A stretch of DNA of 64,000 nucleotides from CAWDAQ01 sp963800325 (lineage in GTDB: Bacteria > Actinomycetota > Actinomycetes > Actinomycetales > Dermatophilaceae), in assembly GCA_963800325.1 (NCBI GenBank), contig CAWDAQ010000005.1, positions 620,001 to 684,000 on the forward strand, read 5' to 3'. The notes under the pieces are model-generated. The model was given only the letters and a program-made list of their open reading frames with translations. It had not been told where the DNA came from and searched no databases. Of this stretch, positions 25,995 through 34,215 are shown in pieces (positions within the stretch are counted from its first letter, which is position 1; each line of letters starts with the position of its first letter). A program made the translations under genes and the position numbers.

Positions 25995-27667
25995 GCGCGG
26001 CCGTGCCCGCCGCCGCCACGAGCGGGCTCAACTGGACCGCCCTGACCGTCCTCGTCCTGCTGTTCCTGCTCGTCACCGTCATGGGCTTCTGGGCCTCCCG
26101 GTGGCGGCGACCGACGAGCATGGAGTCTCTCGACGAGTGGGGCCTCGGAGGCCGCGGCTTCGGCGGGTGGATCACGTGGTTCCTCCTCGGCGGTGACCTC
26201 TACACCGCCTACACCTTCGTCGCGGTCCCGGCCGCGATGTTCGCCCTCGGGGCGGTGAGTGGCTTCTTCGCCGTGCCGTACACGATCGTGCTCTACCCGA
26301 TCATCTTCGTGTTCATGGCGCGGCTGTGGTCGGTCAGCCACCGGCACGGGTACGTCACCCCGGCCGACTTCGTCCGGGGCCGCTACGGCTCCAGGGAGCT
26401 CTCCCTCGCGGTCGCCGTCACCGGCATCCTCGCGACGATGCCGTACATCGCGCTGCAGCTCGTCGGCATCCAGGCCGTCCTCGAGGTCGCCGGCATCGGC
26501 GGCACCGGCAACGTCGTCGCCCGCGACGCCCCGCTGTTCGTCGCGTTCGCGCTGCTCGCGGCCTACACCTACTCCAGCGGCCTGCGCGCCCCGGCGGTCA
26601 TCGCGTTCGTCAAGGACCTGCTGATCTACATCGTCATCCTCGTCGCGATCCTCTACCTGCCGGCCAAGGTCGGTGGCTGGGACCACGTGTTCTCGGCGGC
26701 GCAGGACAAGATGGCGGCGACCAACCCCGACACCGGCAAGCCGGTGGGCGCGTTCGTCCCGGGCAGCCAGGCGCACTGGGCGTACGCCACCCTCGGGCTC
26801 GGCTCTGCGCTCGCGCTGTTCATGTACCCGCACTCGGTCACGGCGACGCTGTCCTCGAAGAGCCGCAACACGATCCGCCGCAACGCCTCGGTGCTGCCGG
26901 CGTACAGCTTCGTGCTCGGCCTGCTCGCCCTGCTCGGCTGGGTCGCGATCGCCGCCGGCACCAAGCCGATCGGCCTCGACGGGCAGCCGAACGCGCAGCT
27001 CGTCATCCCGCAGCTGTTCGAGGACTCGTTCCCGTCGTGGTTCGCCGGCGTCGCGTTCGCGGCGATCGCGATCGGCGCGCTCGTGCCCGCCGCGATCATG
27101 TCGATCGCGGCGGCGAACACCTTCACGCGCAACGTCTACCGCGAGTGGCTCCGGCCCGGGGCGACGCAGGCGCAGGAGGCCCGCGTCTCCAAGCTGGTCT
27201 CGCTCGTGGTCAAGGCGTTCGCGCTCGTGTTCGTCCTCACGCTGGACAAGCAGAACGCGATCAACTTCCAGCTGCTCGGCGGCATCTGGATCCTGCAGAC
27301 CTTCCCGGCGATCGTCTTCAGCCTCTACACCCGGTGGTTCCACCGGTGGGGCCTGCTGGCCGGGTGGGTCGTCGGCATGGTCTACGGCACGGTCGCGGCG
27401 TGGAACGTCGTCAACCCCGCGACCGGAGCGCACTTCGCCGGGTCGGTCGCCAACATCCCGGTGATCGGGCAGCTCGGCTACATCGCCCTCACGGCGTTCG
27501 TCATCAACGCACTCGTCGCGGTCGTCGTCACGGTCGCGCTCCGGGTGGGCACCGCGTCCAACGGCGAGGACGAGACGATGACCGGGGACTACTTCGCCGA
27601 CGCGGGCGATCCCCGGGTGCAGCGCGACCTCGAGTCCGGGGTGCACATGCAGACCGGGAGCCCGTGA
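25991..27667 (+). CDS. Sodium:solute symporter (MctP-like monocarboxylate permease)
   Basis: A 558-residue SSS-family permease with about thirteen hydrophobic segments. The GLGGRGFGGWITWFLLGGDL segment near the N-terminus, FFAVPYTIVLYPIIF and GYVTPADFVRGRYGSR are typical of the MctP/YidK branch that moves acetate, pyruvate or other monocarboxylates with sodium or protons. Translationally coupled to the DUF3311 gene. The start was placed at GTG 25991 because the longer frame to 25469 overlaps DUF3311 in another phase. Exact substrate not decided by sequence. Confidence 0.93.
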   Translation: MSAAVPAAATSGLNWTALTVLVLLFLLVTVMGFWASRWRRPTSMESLDEWGLGGRGFGGWITWFLLGGDLYTAYTFVAVPAAMFALGAVSGFFAVPYTIVLYPIIFVFMARLWSVSHRHGYVTPADFVRGRYGSRELSLAVAVTGILATMPYIALQLVGIQAVLEVAGIGGTGNVVARDAPLFVAFALLAAYTYSSGLRAPAVIAFVKDLLIYIVILVAILYLPAKVGGWDHVFSAAQDKMAATNPDTGKPVGAFVPGSQAHWAYATLGLGSALALFMYPHSVTATLSSKSRNTIRRNASVLPAYSFVLGLLALLGWVAIAAGTKPIGLDGQPNAQLVIPQLFEDSFPSWFAGVAFAAIAIGALVPAAIMSIAAANTFTRNVYREWLRPGATQAQEARVSKLVSLVVKAFALVFVLTLDKQNAINFQLLGGIWILQTFPAIVFSLYTRWFHRWGLLAGWVVGMVYGTVAAWNVVNPATGAHFAGSVANIPVIGQLGYIALTAFVINALVAVVVTVALRVGTASNGEDETMTGDYFADAGDPRVQRDLESGVHMQTGSP

Positions 27668-27680
27668 CCGTCGGGACCTC

Positions 27681-28907
27681 TCAGCGCCCCTGCGGCGCCG
27701 GCGACCGGCCGCTCTCCTCGGCCCGGCGCCGGCGCCGCAGCACGCGGGTGAGGGACTCGACGACCACGGGGTCGTACTCGTAGCCCAGGCCGAGGTGGAT
27801 CCGCTCGAGCGCGGCCTCCGAGGTCGCCTCGGACTTCTCGCCCCCGGTGATGTCGTCGTAGGCGTTGGCGACCTTGATGATCCGCCCCGCGAGCGGCAGC
27901 TCCTCCCCGAACTCCCGGGTCTGGCGGAACGGCGTGGTCTGGGCGTCCATCGCGTCGGCGACCGAGTCGAGCACGCCGGTCTCGCGGACGATCCGGGCCC
28001 CGTCCTCGGCGATGCGACGCTGGTCCCCGGGGGCGGCGAGCACGGTCGCCCCGCCCGGGATCGGGTCCCGCAGCGCGACCTGGCCGAGGTCGTGCAGCAG
28101 CGCGGCGTACTCGAGGTCGGCGACCTCCCGCTGCGTCAGGCCGAGGTCGCGGCCCATCTGGACCGCGAGCTCGGCGACGTCGGCGGCGTGCTCCTCGCGG
28201 GTCTGGCCGGCGAGGTCGGTCAGCCGGGAGAGCGAGACGATCGTCTCGCGGTAGGTCGCCCGGATCGTCGTGTAGCGCCGGGCGGCGACGAGGGTGAAGA
28301 CGAGCGGCAGGAGGAACACCGGCACGGCGACCAGGCCGACGGCGCGCTCGGCGAGCGCGATGAGCGGTCCCGAGCTCACCAGCGCCAGGCTCGACGCGGC
28401 CCCGGTGGTGAGCGCGTCCCGCACGGTGGCGAACACCGGGGCGTGCTCCCGCTCGGACCGGCAGGCCGCGGTGAGCACGACCTCGAGCAGCGCCGCGACC
28501 GCCGAGAGCACGAGCATGACGAGCGCGAGCGCCCAGCGGGCGTCCCCGAAACCGGACTCGACCTCCGACAGCGACCGGCCGCCGACGGTCAGCTCGGTCT
28601 GGAGCAGCGCGACGACGGACACCGCGAGGAACCGGGAGGCGATGTCCGCGGGTCCGACGCGGCGCCCGAGGGCCCGGCGGAGCACGCCGCCGAGGGCGAG
28701 ACCGGTCGCGACGACCGTGAGCACGGCCCCCGTCGAGAGCTCCGGGGCGCCGCCGACCGGGCCGAGGCTGGTGAGCACGAGCGCGAGCGCCGCCGCGAGC
28801 GCCACCGGCGCGAGCTCGGGGCGATCGGGAAGCGCGAGCCGGGCGACCTCGCCGACGGCGATCGAGGCGACGAAGACGAGCACGAGTGCCGCCTCGCCGG
28901 CGAGCAC
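27681..28907 (-). CDS. Membrane HD-domain protein with degenerate HD-GYP (5' end frameshifted)
   Basis: The intact frame encodes 408 residues: several transmembrane helices (to about residue 200), then an HD domain with ALLHDLGQVAL. The HHExxDGxGYP motif that defines active HD-GYP phosphodiesterases is replaced by MDAQTTPFRQTREFG, so cyclic-di-GMP hydrolysis is doubtful. Codons upstream of 28907 continue the protein in another frame back to a GTG at 29010 that overlaps the stop of the upstream HD-GYP gene (VLTRALRPSLRRGLLLVAAV); removing one base from the C-run 28909-28912 would join the two. The true gene is therefore probably 27681-29010 with a sequencing or real frameshift. Confidence 0.75.
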   Translation of the reverse strand: MLAGEAALVLVFVASIAVGEVARLALPDRPELAPVALAAALALVLTSLGPVGGAPELSTGAVLTVVATGLALGGVLRRALGRRVGPADIASRFLAVSVVALLQTELTVGGRSLSEVESGFGDARWALALVMLVLSAVAALLEVVLTAACRSEREHAPVFATVRDALTTGAASSLALVSSGPLIALAERAVGLVAVPVFLLPLVFTLVAARRYTTIRATYRETIVSLSRLTDLAGQTREEHAADVAELAVQMGRDLGLTQREVADLEYAALLHDLGQVALRDPIPGGATVLAAPGDQRRIAEDGARIVRETGVLDSVADAMDAQTTPFRQTREFGEELPLAGRIIKVANAYDDITGGEKSEATSEAALERIHLGLGYEYDPVVVESLTRVLRRRRRAEESGRSPAPQGR

Positions 28908-29003
28908 GCCCCGGGTCGGCGACGGTCTCGGCCAGCGCGGTGCCGAGGACGACGGCGGCCACGAGCAGCAGCCCGCGACGCAGGCTGGGCCGGAGGGCCC
29001 GGG

Positions 29004-30508
29004 TCAGCACGCGGGCTCCTCGGACTGGGCGGCGACGGGGCGGCGTCCGGCGAGCAGGTCGGAGGTGTCCGGGTCGTCGTGGTCCCAGCCGCCCCGGGCC
29101 CGAGGGGCCCCGGGCGCGGCGGCGGGCTCCCACCCGTGGCGCTGGACGGCCCGGGCGAGCGCCTCGACGACGGCCGGGTCGAGGTGGGTCCCCGCCCGGC
29201 CGCGGAGCACCTCGAGGGCGGCGTCGGGGCCGAGGGCGACCCGGGCGGTGCGCCCGGAGGTCAGGGCGTCGAAGGCGTCCGCCGCGGCGAGGACCCGGGC
29301 CGCGACCGGGATCGCCCCGCCGGCGAGCCCGTCGGGGTAGCCGAGCCCGTCGAGGCGCTCGTGGTGGGAGCGGATCGCCGGCAACGACCTCCGGAGGAAC
29401 TGGATGCCCTCGAGCATGCGCACGCCGGCCAGGGGGTGGACGGTGATCTCGGCGACCTCGGCGGGGTCCTCGGGCCGGGCGCTGCGCAGCACCCGCGTCG
29501 GCACGGCGAGCAGTCCGAGGTCGTGGAGCATGCCGGCGGAGCGGGCGTCCCCGATCTCCCGGGGACCGAGCCCGAGGGCCTCGGCCGTCCACGCGCTGAG
29601 CCGCGCCACCCGGTCGCTGTGGCCGGCGGAGCGGGGGTCCTTGGTCTCCACCGCCGTGACGAGCGCGCGCAGGGTGCGCTGGTGGGCCCGCTCCTCGTCG
29701 CCGTACTGGGCGTAGGCCCACTGCGCGACGAGCAGCGGGGCGAGGATGAGCACCGCGCTGAACCAGCCGACCCCGGCGGGCAACCAGAGCAGGACGAGGA
29801 GGAACCCGAAGACGCCGTAGGTGACGTAGGCCGGCCCGGTCGTCGTGAGCATCCGCACCAGGGCCGGGCGGAAGGCCGCCTCGCCGCTGACCTGCATGAT
29901 CCCGGCGAGGAGGATGGCGTTGACGAGGCACTGGACGACGTCGGCGACAGGAGCGGGAGCCCGACGTGGAGGAGCAGTCCGGCCGTGCCGCTGGGCTGTC
30001 GACAGGGCGACTGCCATGCGCTAGGAGGTAGGTGAGCCCACCGACGGTCCCGATGATGCTCACCATCGAACGCGTTGAAGACCCGACTGACATAGCCGTC
30101 TGGCCGCAGTTGGAGCAGGGTGGCCGACAGCCCGACGAGCCCCGCCGCGAAGGGCGTGACGATGGCCGCCGCGGCGAGGAGGACGATCGAGGTGAACGAG
30201 AAGAACACCTTGGCCCCGACGTCCTTCTCGCGCAACACCCAGCTCAGCATCGCGAGGACGGCGAGGACGAGGACGGCGGCCCACGAGTCCGGCGGGCCGT
30301 AGGCCCTCCACGCGACCCCGAGAACGGCGGCGGCGCCCGCCCCCGTCGCCGCGACGGCGAGTCTGACGACTGCGGTCGAGGCCTGGGGGCGAGCGCCGGG
30401 AGCCTTCATGGCCACGGAGTTTAGTGGCCGGGTCGATCGGCTCGGGTCAGCTCCCCAGCCCCAGACGGTGCTGATGCGGGGGCCCTTGGCGGCGAAGGTC
30501 TTGTCCAT
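29004..30508 (-). pseudogene. HD-GYP domain protein, frameshifted in its membrane region
   Basis: Would be a cyclic-di-GMP phosphodiesterase. The C-terminal frame (29004-30017) is open and has HD (GMLHDLGLLAVP) and a complete HHERLDGLGYPDGL motif. The N-terminal membrane part starts at ATG 30508 behind GAAAGGA and runs in frame to VSRVFNA near 30068; the sequence then continues as SMVSIIGTVGGLTYLLA in a second frame, as GTAGLLLHVGLPLL back in the first near 29,990, and as VADVVQCLVNAILLAG in the third from about 29,950. Three phase changes within about 120 bases mean either local assembly error or a decayed gene. The stop overlaps the next HD gene start at 29010. Confidence 0.72.
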
Positions 30509-30837
30509 GGTGGTTCCTTTCGTTGCGGGTGGGTAGGGGACCCACCACGAGGTGGTGAGAGTCTACCCAAATGTCCGGAATGTCCGAATCTTTGAGCGAC
30601 TCAATGATGCGCAGAGCGGACTGGCGTTCGGCAAGAGTTGACAAGTCGCAAGGGCATTTCTTGACCATCTTTTTACACTCGTGCACTTTTTTCACCCTCG
30701 GCGTGTATCACGTCACGTTTCGACAGGTCGAGACAGGGAAATCGCGGCGGGGACTGCTGTGAGAGGATGATCCTCCGAGCCCCGCCGCCGCCCAAGTCGC
30801 GGCCGCTCGGGACCCCATCGACCAGGAGGTGCTCGTC
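30509..30837. other. Gene-free divergent region with unusually low G+C
   Basis: 329 bases separate the HD-GYP start (minus) from bL37 (plus). The stretch 30565-30740 is strikingly A+T-rich for this genome, including CTTTTTACACTCG and CACTTTTTTCACC. A TTGACA lies near 30,636 on the plus strand and a TAGACT near 30,560 on the minus strand, but no convincing paired promoter could be fixed. A short hairpin CACCAC/GTGGTG (about 30,541-30,556) sits in the leader of the HD-GYP gene. Confidence 0.5.
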
Positions 30838-30912
30838 ATGAGCAAGCGCGCCCGCAAGCGCCGCGCCCGGAAGAAGAACGCGGCGAACCACGGCCGGAAG
30901 CCCAACGCCTGA
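30838..30912 (+). CDS. Ribosomal protein bL37 (AURKAIP1/COX24-domain, 24 residues)
   Basis: A 24-residue, highly basic peptide beginning MSKRARKRRARKKN and ending ANHGRKPNA. It matches the actinobacterial 50S protein bL37, which binds 23S rRNA in mycobacterial ribosome structures and is easily missed by gene finders. AGGAGG lies nine bases before the ATG. A strong hairpin terminator starts 15 bases after the stop. It is convergent with rsrA-sigR. Confidence 0.92.
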   Translation: MSKRARKRRARKKNAANHGRKPNA

Positions 30913-30927
30913 GGCGACCGCGCCGAC

Positions 30928-30975
30928 GCGACGAAGGCCCCCGTGAGCACCGTGCTCACCGGGGGCCTTCGTCGC
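30928..30975. terminator. Terminator between bL37 and rsrA
   Basis: GCGACGAAGGCCCCC (30928-30942) pairs with GGGGGCCTTCGTCGC (30961-30975); the inner GTGAGCA/TGCTCAC extends the stem with one bulged base, giving about 22 pairs. It sits between convergent genes and can end both transcripts. As sequenced, the rsrA reading frame runs into it, which is one sign that rsrA is frameshifted. Confidence 0.88.
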
Positions 30976-31261
30976 GCCGAAGCCGGGGACTCAGCCCGGG
31001 CCCTCCCGCCGGAGGTCGACGCGGATCGTGGTGATCCGCTCGAAGGATCTGCGCGCGGAGCTCCAGCGGGGCGGCGTGCGAGGGGCACGAGCGCTTGACG
31101 AGGGCCTTGAGGGCCTGGTCGAGGTCGTGCTCGCGCAGGCACGGACCGCACTCGTCGAGGTGGGCCTTGATCCGCCGCGTGTCCTCCGGCGTCATCTCGC
31201 CGTCGAGGTACTCGTGGATCCGGTGCAGGGTGGCGCTGCAGTCGGCGTCGTCGGCGCTCAT
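30956..31261 (-). CDS. rsrA: Mycothiol-system anti-sigma factor RsrA (3' end apparently frameshifted)
   Basis: Zinc-binding anti-sigma factor that holds SigR until disulfide stress. The 101-residue frame has the ZAS motif HLDECGPC (HxxxCxxC) and RSCPSHAAPLELRAQIL. After that the frame reads DHHDPRRPPAGGPGLSP and runs into the terminator hairpin. One frame over, the sequence reads ERITTIRVDLRREGPG and stops at 30991, which is the usual RsrA ending; deleting one base in the GAAGG at 31042-31046 would restore it as an 89-residue protein. ATG overlaps the sigR stop by four bases, so the two are co-translated. Confidence 0.9.
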   Translation of the reverse strand: MSADDADCSATLHRIHEYLDGEMTPEDTRRIKAHLDECGPCLREHDLDQALKALVKRSCPSHAAPLELRAQILRADHHDPRRPPAGGPGLSPRLRRDEGPR

Positions 31262-31908
31262 GACGTGGCCTCCTTTGCGATACCGCGCTCGCGGGCGTAG
31301 CCGCTGAGGAGCTCGCGCAGCTGGCGCCGCCCCCGGTGGAGGCGGGACATCACCGTCCCGATCGGGGTGTCCATGATCTCGGCGATCTCCTTGTAGGCGA
31401 AGCCCTCGACGTCGGCGAGGTAGACCGCGAGGCGGAAGTCCTCGGGCAGCTCCTGCAGGGCCCGCGTGACCTCCGAGTCCGGCAGCCGGTCCAGCGCCTC
31501 GGTCTCGGCGGAGCGCAGGCCCCGTGAGGTGTGCGACTCGGCGCGCGCGAGCTGGTAGTCCTCCACCTCGGCCGCGTCGCTCTGCTGCGGCTCCCGCTGC
31601 TTCTTGCGGTAGCTGTTGATGTACGTGTTGGTGAGGATGCGGTACATCCACGCCTTGAGGTTCGTCCCCGGCTTGTACTGGTGGAAGGCCGCATACGCCT
31701 TGGCGTAGGTCTCCTGGACCAGGTCCTCGGCGTCGGTGGGGTTGCGGGTGGTGCGCAGCGCCGCCGAGTACAGCTGGTCGAGCAACGGCATCGCCTCCCG
31801 CTCGAACCGCGCCTGCCGCTCGGCCTGCGTCTCGGAGTGGACGTCGACCGTCGCGTCCGCCGGGGTGGCGGCGGCCGTGGCGGTCCGGGGACTGGTGGAC
31901 TCGTTCAT
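31258..31908 (-). CDS. sigR: RNA polymerase sigma factor SigR (group 4, redox-responsive)
   Basis: ECF sigma factor controlling the thiol-oxidative stress response. The 216-residue protein has region 2 (RNPTDAEDLVQETYAKAY, KAWMYRILTNTYINSYRKKQ) and region 4 (LPEDFRLAVYLADVEGFAYKEIAEIM, GTVMSRLHRGRRQLR). ATG at 31908 gives the usual 30-residue polar N-terminus; a longer frame reaches 32007. Coupled to rsrA. A SigR-type promoter is visible upstream, so positive autoregulation is likely. Confidence 0.95.
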   Translation of the reverse strand: MNESTSPRTATAAATPADATVDVHSETQAERQARFEREAMPLLDQLYSAALRTTRNPTDAEDLVQETYAKAYAAFHQYKPGTNLKAWMYRILTNTYINSYRKKQREPQQSDAAEVEDYQLARAESHTSRGLRSAETEALDRLPDSEVTRALQELPEDFRLAVYLADVEGFAYKEIAEIMDTPIGTVMSRLHRGRRQLRELLSGYARERGIAKEATS

Positions 31909-32002
31909 CGCGGTCCAGCCTAGTGCCGCGTCGAAGGGTGATGCCGTCCGCAGCACGAGCACGCGCTCTCCTCGGGTCCGGGGACGTGGGTCACGGCATG
32001 AC

Positions 32003-32029
32003 AACAACCACCCCGTCCGGCTCCATTCC
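32003..32029 (-). promoter_or_regulatory. SigR-type promoter upstream of sigR
   Basis: On the minus strand GGAAT (32029-32025) is followed by two GTT triplets, 16 and 19 bases on (32008-32006 and 32005-32003). This fits the SigR/SigH consensus GGAAT-N16 to 19-GTT. It lies about 95 bases before the sigR start and implies autoregulation, as known for sigR in Streptomyces and sigH in mycobacteria. Confidence 0.6.
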
Positions 32030-32055
32030 CCGCGGGCGGGGCCGGAGCCCGACGG

Positions 32056-32742
32056 TCACGTCCGGGGCCGGTTCGGGGCGGCGGGGGCGGACCCGAGGAC
32101 GCCGCCGGGCGACCCGAGCACGTCGAGCACGGCGTCGACGAGGGCCGTCGGTCGCGCCGGGGCGGAGTGCCCGCCCGGGACGGCGACCACCTGCCCGGGG
32201 GCGCCGATGACGGCCCGCACCTGATCCGGGCCGCCGAAGGCGTCCCGCTCCCCCTGCAGCACCCAGGTCGGCAGCCCCAGGTCGGTCGCGGCAGCGAGCT
32301 CGGCGGCCCGGGAGCGCTCCGGCCGGCCCGGCGGGGCGAGCGGGAAGGCGAGTGCGAGCACGGCGTCGGCGCCGACCTCGCCCGCGGTCCGACAGGCGAC
32401 GCGGGCCCCGGCGCTCCGGCCGCCGACGACGAGCGGTCGCGACAGCGCCTCCGGCCCGTCGGTCAGCTCGGCGAGCACCGGCCGCCACGCCTCGTCCAGG
32501 GTCCGCGGCGGGCCGGCCACCCGCTTGCCGGCGACCATCCAGGGCTGCTCGACGAGGACGACCGTCCACCCGGCGCGGGGCAGCCGGTCGGCGAGGAGGC
32601 GCAGGTCGGGGGTGAAGCCACGGCCGCCGGCACCGTGGCCGAGGACGACGCTGCCGCGCGCCGGCGGGTCGGCCGGGTGGCGGTGCACGCGCGCGACCCC
32701 CCGGGGGGTCACGACCTCGGCGACGACGGCGTCAGCGGCCAC
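32056..32742 (-). CDS. Alpha/beta-hydrolase family protein
   Basis: A 228-residue hydrolase of the dienelactone-hydrolase/KANSL3-like type. LGHGAGGRG forms the oxyanion region, VGGRSAGARVA is the nucleophile elbow with serine, WVLQGERDAFG gives the acid and PGGHSAPA the histidine. The GTG at 32742 overlaps the end of the SRAP gene by eleven bases, so the two are coupled. Substrate unknown. Confidence 0.85.
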   Translation of the reverse strand: MAADAVVAEVVTPRGVARVHRHPADPPARGSVVLGHGAGGRGFTPDLRLLADRLPRAGWTVVLVEQPWMVAGKRVAGPPRTLDEAWRPVLAELTDGPEALSRPLVVGGRSAGARVACRTAGEVGADAVLALAFPLAPPGRPERSRAAELAAATDLGLPTWVLQGERDAFGGPDQVRAVIGAPGQVVAVPGGHSAPARPTALVDAVLDVLGSPGGVLGSAPAAPNRPRT

Positions 32743-33577
32743 CGAGGACCTCGCCGGTCATGGGGTCCAGCACTCCCTCGAGGTCGGCCTCGGGTGCGGG
32801 GTCGAGCAGGTGGGGGCCGTTGTTCCGGGTCGCGTTGACGGCGGTGGAGACGGGGAAGGCCTCGAACCGTCCCCGCTCGCGGGGCGCGAGCAGGTCGGCG
32901 ACCTCGGCCGGGTCCTGCACCCCCGGGTCCAGCCACCGGGTCCAGTCCTCGGGCTCGAGGACGAGCGGCTGGCGGTCGTGGAGACGGTCGAGGCCGGGCT
33001 CGGCGGCGGTCGTGATGATCGAGTACGTCACGAGCCAGGCATTCGGGTCCTCGGGGGAGGTGACGGCGGGGTCCCGCCAGAACTCGTAGATGCCGGCCAT
33101 CGCCATGGTGCGCCCGTCGGCGCGGTGGACGTGGAAGGGCTGGCGACGGGGGCGCCCGCGACCGTCGACGGCGCTCGGCGAGGACTGCCACTCGTACCAG
33201 CCCGCCGCCGGCACGAGGCAGCGCCGGGACGTGGCGGCCGCGCGGTAGGACGGCTTGTCGAGGACGGTCTCGGCCCGGGCGTTGGCCATCCTCGCCCCGG
33301 AGCGGGGGTCCTTCGACCAGCTCGGGACGAGGCCCCAGGTGAGCAGGCGCAGCTGGCGCACGGGCCGTGGCTCGGCCGACTCCGCCCGCCGGGGGACCCG
33401 GGTGAGGACGACCGGGGCCTGCTTGCTCGGCGCGACGTTGAAGTCCGGCCTGCCCGGCGGCGGGTCCTGTGGGTTCGCGAGGACGCTGCGGGTCGGCTCC
33501 CCCGTCCGGTCCGCCTCCACCTCGAACTCGGTGACGAGCTGGTCCGGGCTCGCGCTCGCCGCGTACCGTCCGCACAT
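32732..33577 (-). CDS. SOS response-associated peptidase (SRAP/YedK/HMCES family)
   Basis: Forms a stable thiazolidine crosslink with abasic sites in single-stranded DNA, protecting them during replication. The 281-residue protein starts MCGRYA, so the catalytic cysteine is residue 2 and becomes N-terminal after Met removal; NVAPSK and NARAET give the conserved asparagines, GWYEW the glutamate, and LHDRQPLVL the histidine. Length is a little above the usual 220-250 because of a proline-rich insert near residue 30. Neighbour of sigR and aroA, an order shared with other actinobacteria. Confidence 0.93.
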   Translation of the reverse strand: MCGRYAASASPDQLVTEFEVEADRTGEPTRSVLANPQDPPPGRPDFNVAPSKQAPVVLTRVPRRAESAEPRPVRQLRLLTWGLVPSWSKDPRSGARMANARAETVLDKPSYRAAATSRRCLVPAAGWYEWQSSPSAVDGRGRPRRQPFHVHRADGRTMAMAGIYEFWRDPAVTSPEDPNAWLVTYSIITTAAEPGLDRLHDRQPLVLEPEDWTRWLDPGVQDPAEVADLLAPRERGRFEAFPVSTAVNATRNNGPHLLDPAPEADLEGVLDPMTGEVLGGR

Positions 33578-33672
33578 GGCGCAAGGCTACGCACCGGGGC
33601 TACGCAGCGTGTCACCTGCTGAACTACGGTAGAGCCGATGTCCGCCGCCACCGACCCCCGCTAGGAGACGCC

Positions 33673-34215
33673 ATGACCGTGGTCCGTCGCATCGCCCGTC
33701 CCATGCTCGCCTCGATCTTCGTCATCGGCGGGTTGGACGCCCTGCGTCGCCCGTCGACGAAGGTCCCGGCGGCCGAGCCCGTCGTCCACAAGGTTGCCGG
33801 GCCCCTGGGGCTGCCCGACGACCCCGAGCTCCTCGTCCGGGCGAACGCGGCGACGATGGTCCTCGGCGGCGGGATGCTCGCCCTCGGCCGGTTCCCCCGG
33901 CTGTCCGCGGTGGCGCTCGCGGCCTCGCTGCTCCCGACCACCCTCGCCGGGCACCGGTTCTGGGAGGAGAAGGACCCCGAGGTGCGTGCGCAGCAGAAGA
34001 CGGCCTTCTTCAAGAACCTCAGCATGCTCGGTGGGGTCCTCATCGCAGCGGTCGACACCGAGGGACGGCCGAGCCTGGGCTACCGGGCCCGGCAGGCGCG
34101 CGGCCACGCCGGCCGGTCGGCGCGGTCCACGGGCCGCGGTGCCCGCCGGGCGGCCCGGACCGCCCGGCTCGAGGCCCGGCTGAAGGCGGCCCAGGCGCAC
34201 GATGCCCTCACCTGA
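33673..34215 (+). CDS. DoxX family membrane protein
   Basis: A 180-residue protein with four hydrophobic stretches (MLASIFVIGGLDAL, ATMVLGGGMLAL, VALAASLLPTTLAG, LSMLGGVLIAAV) in the DoxX pattern, HRFWEEKDPEVRAQQKTAFFKN between the third and fourth, and an Arg/Ala-rich cytoplasmic tail from about residue 138. DoxX proteins take part in thiol and oxidative-stress handling, for example the mycobacterial SodA-DoxX-SseA complex; this role is inferred. ATG follows TAGGAG. The end overlaps aroA by 14 bases. Confidence 0.85.
   Translation: MTVVRRIARPMLASIFVIGGLDALRRPSTKVPAAEPVVHKVAGPLGLPDDPELLVRANAATMVLGGGMLALGRFPRLSAVALAASLLPTTLAGHRFWEEKDPEVRAQQKTAFFKNLSMLGGVLIAAVDTEGRPSLGYRARQARGHAGRSARSTGRGARRAARTARLEARLKAAQAHDALT

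Noticed and set aside
30447..30695. Minus-strand open frame of 82 codons in the A+T-rich gap
   Set aside because: It starts in non-coding sequence without a ribosome site and ends inside the HD-GYP leader in another frame; codon use is unlike neighbours.
32743..33622. Plus-strand open frame opposite the SRAP gene
   Set aside because: Antisense to a gene with complete catalytic motifs; no recognisable domain and no ribosome site.
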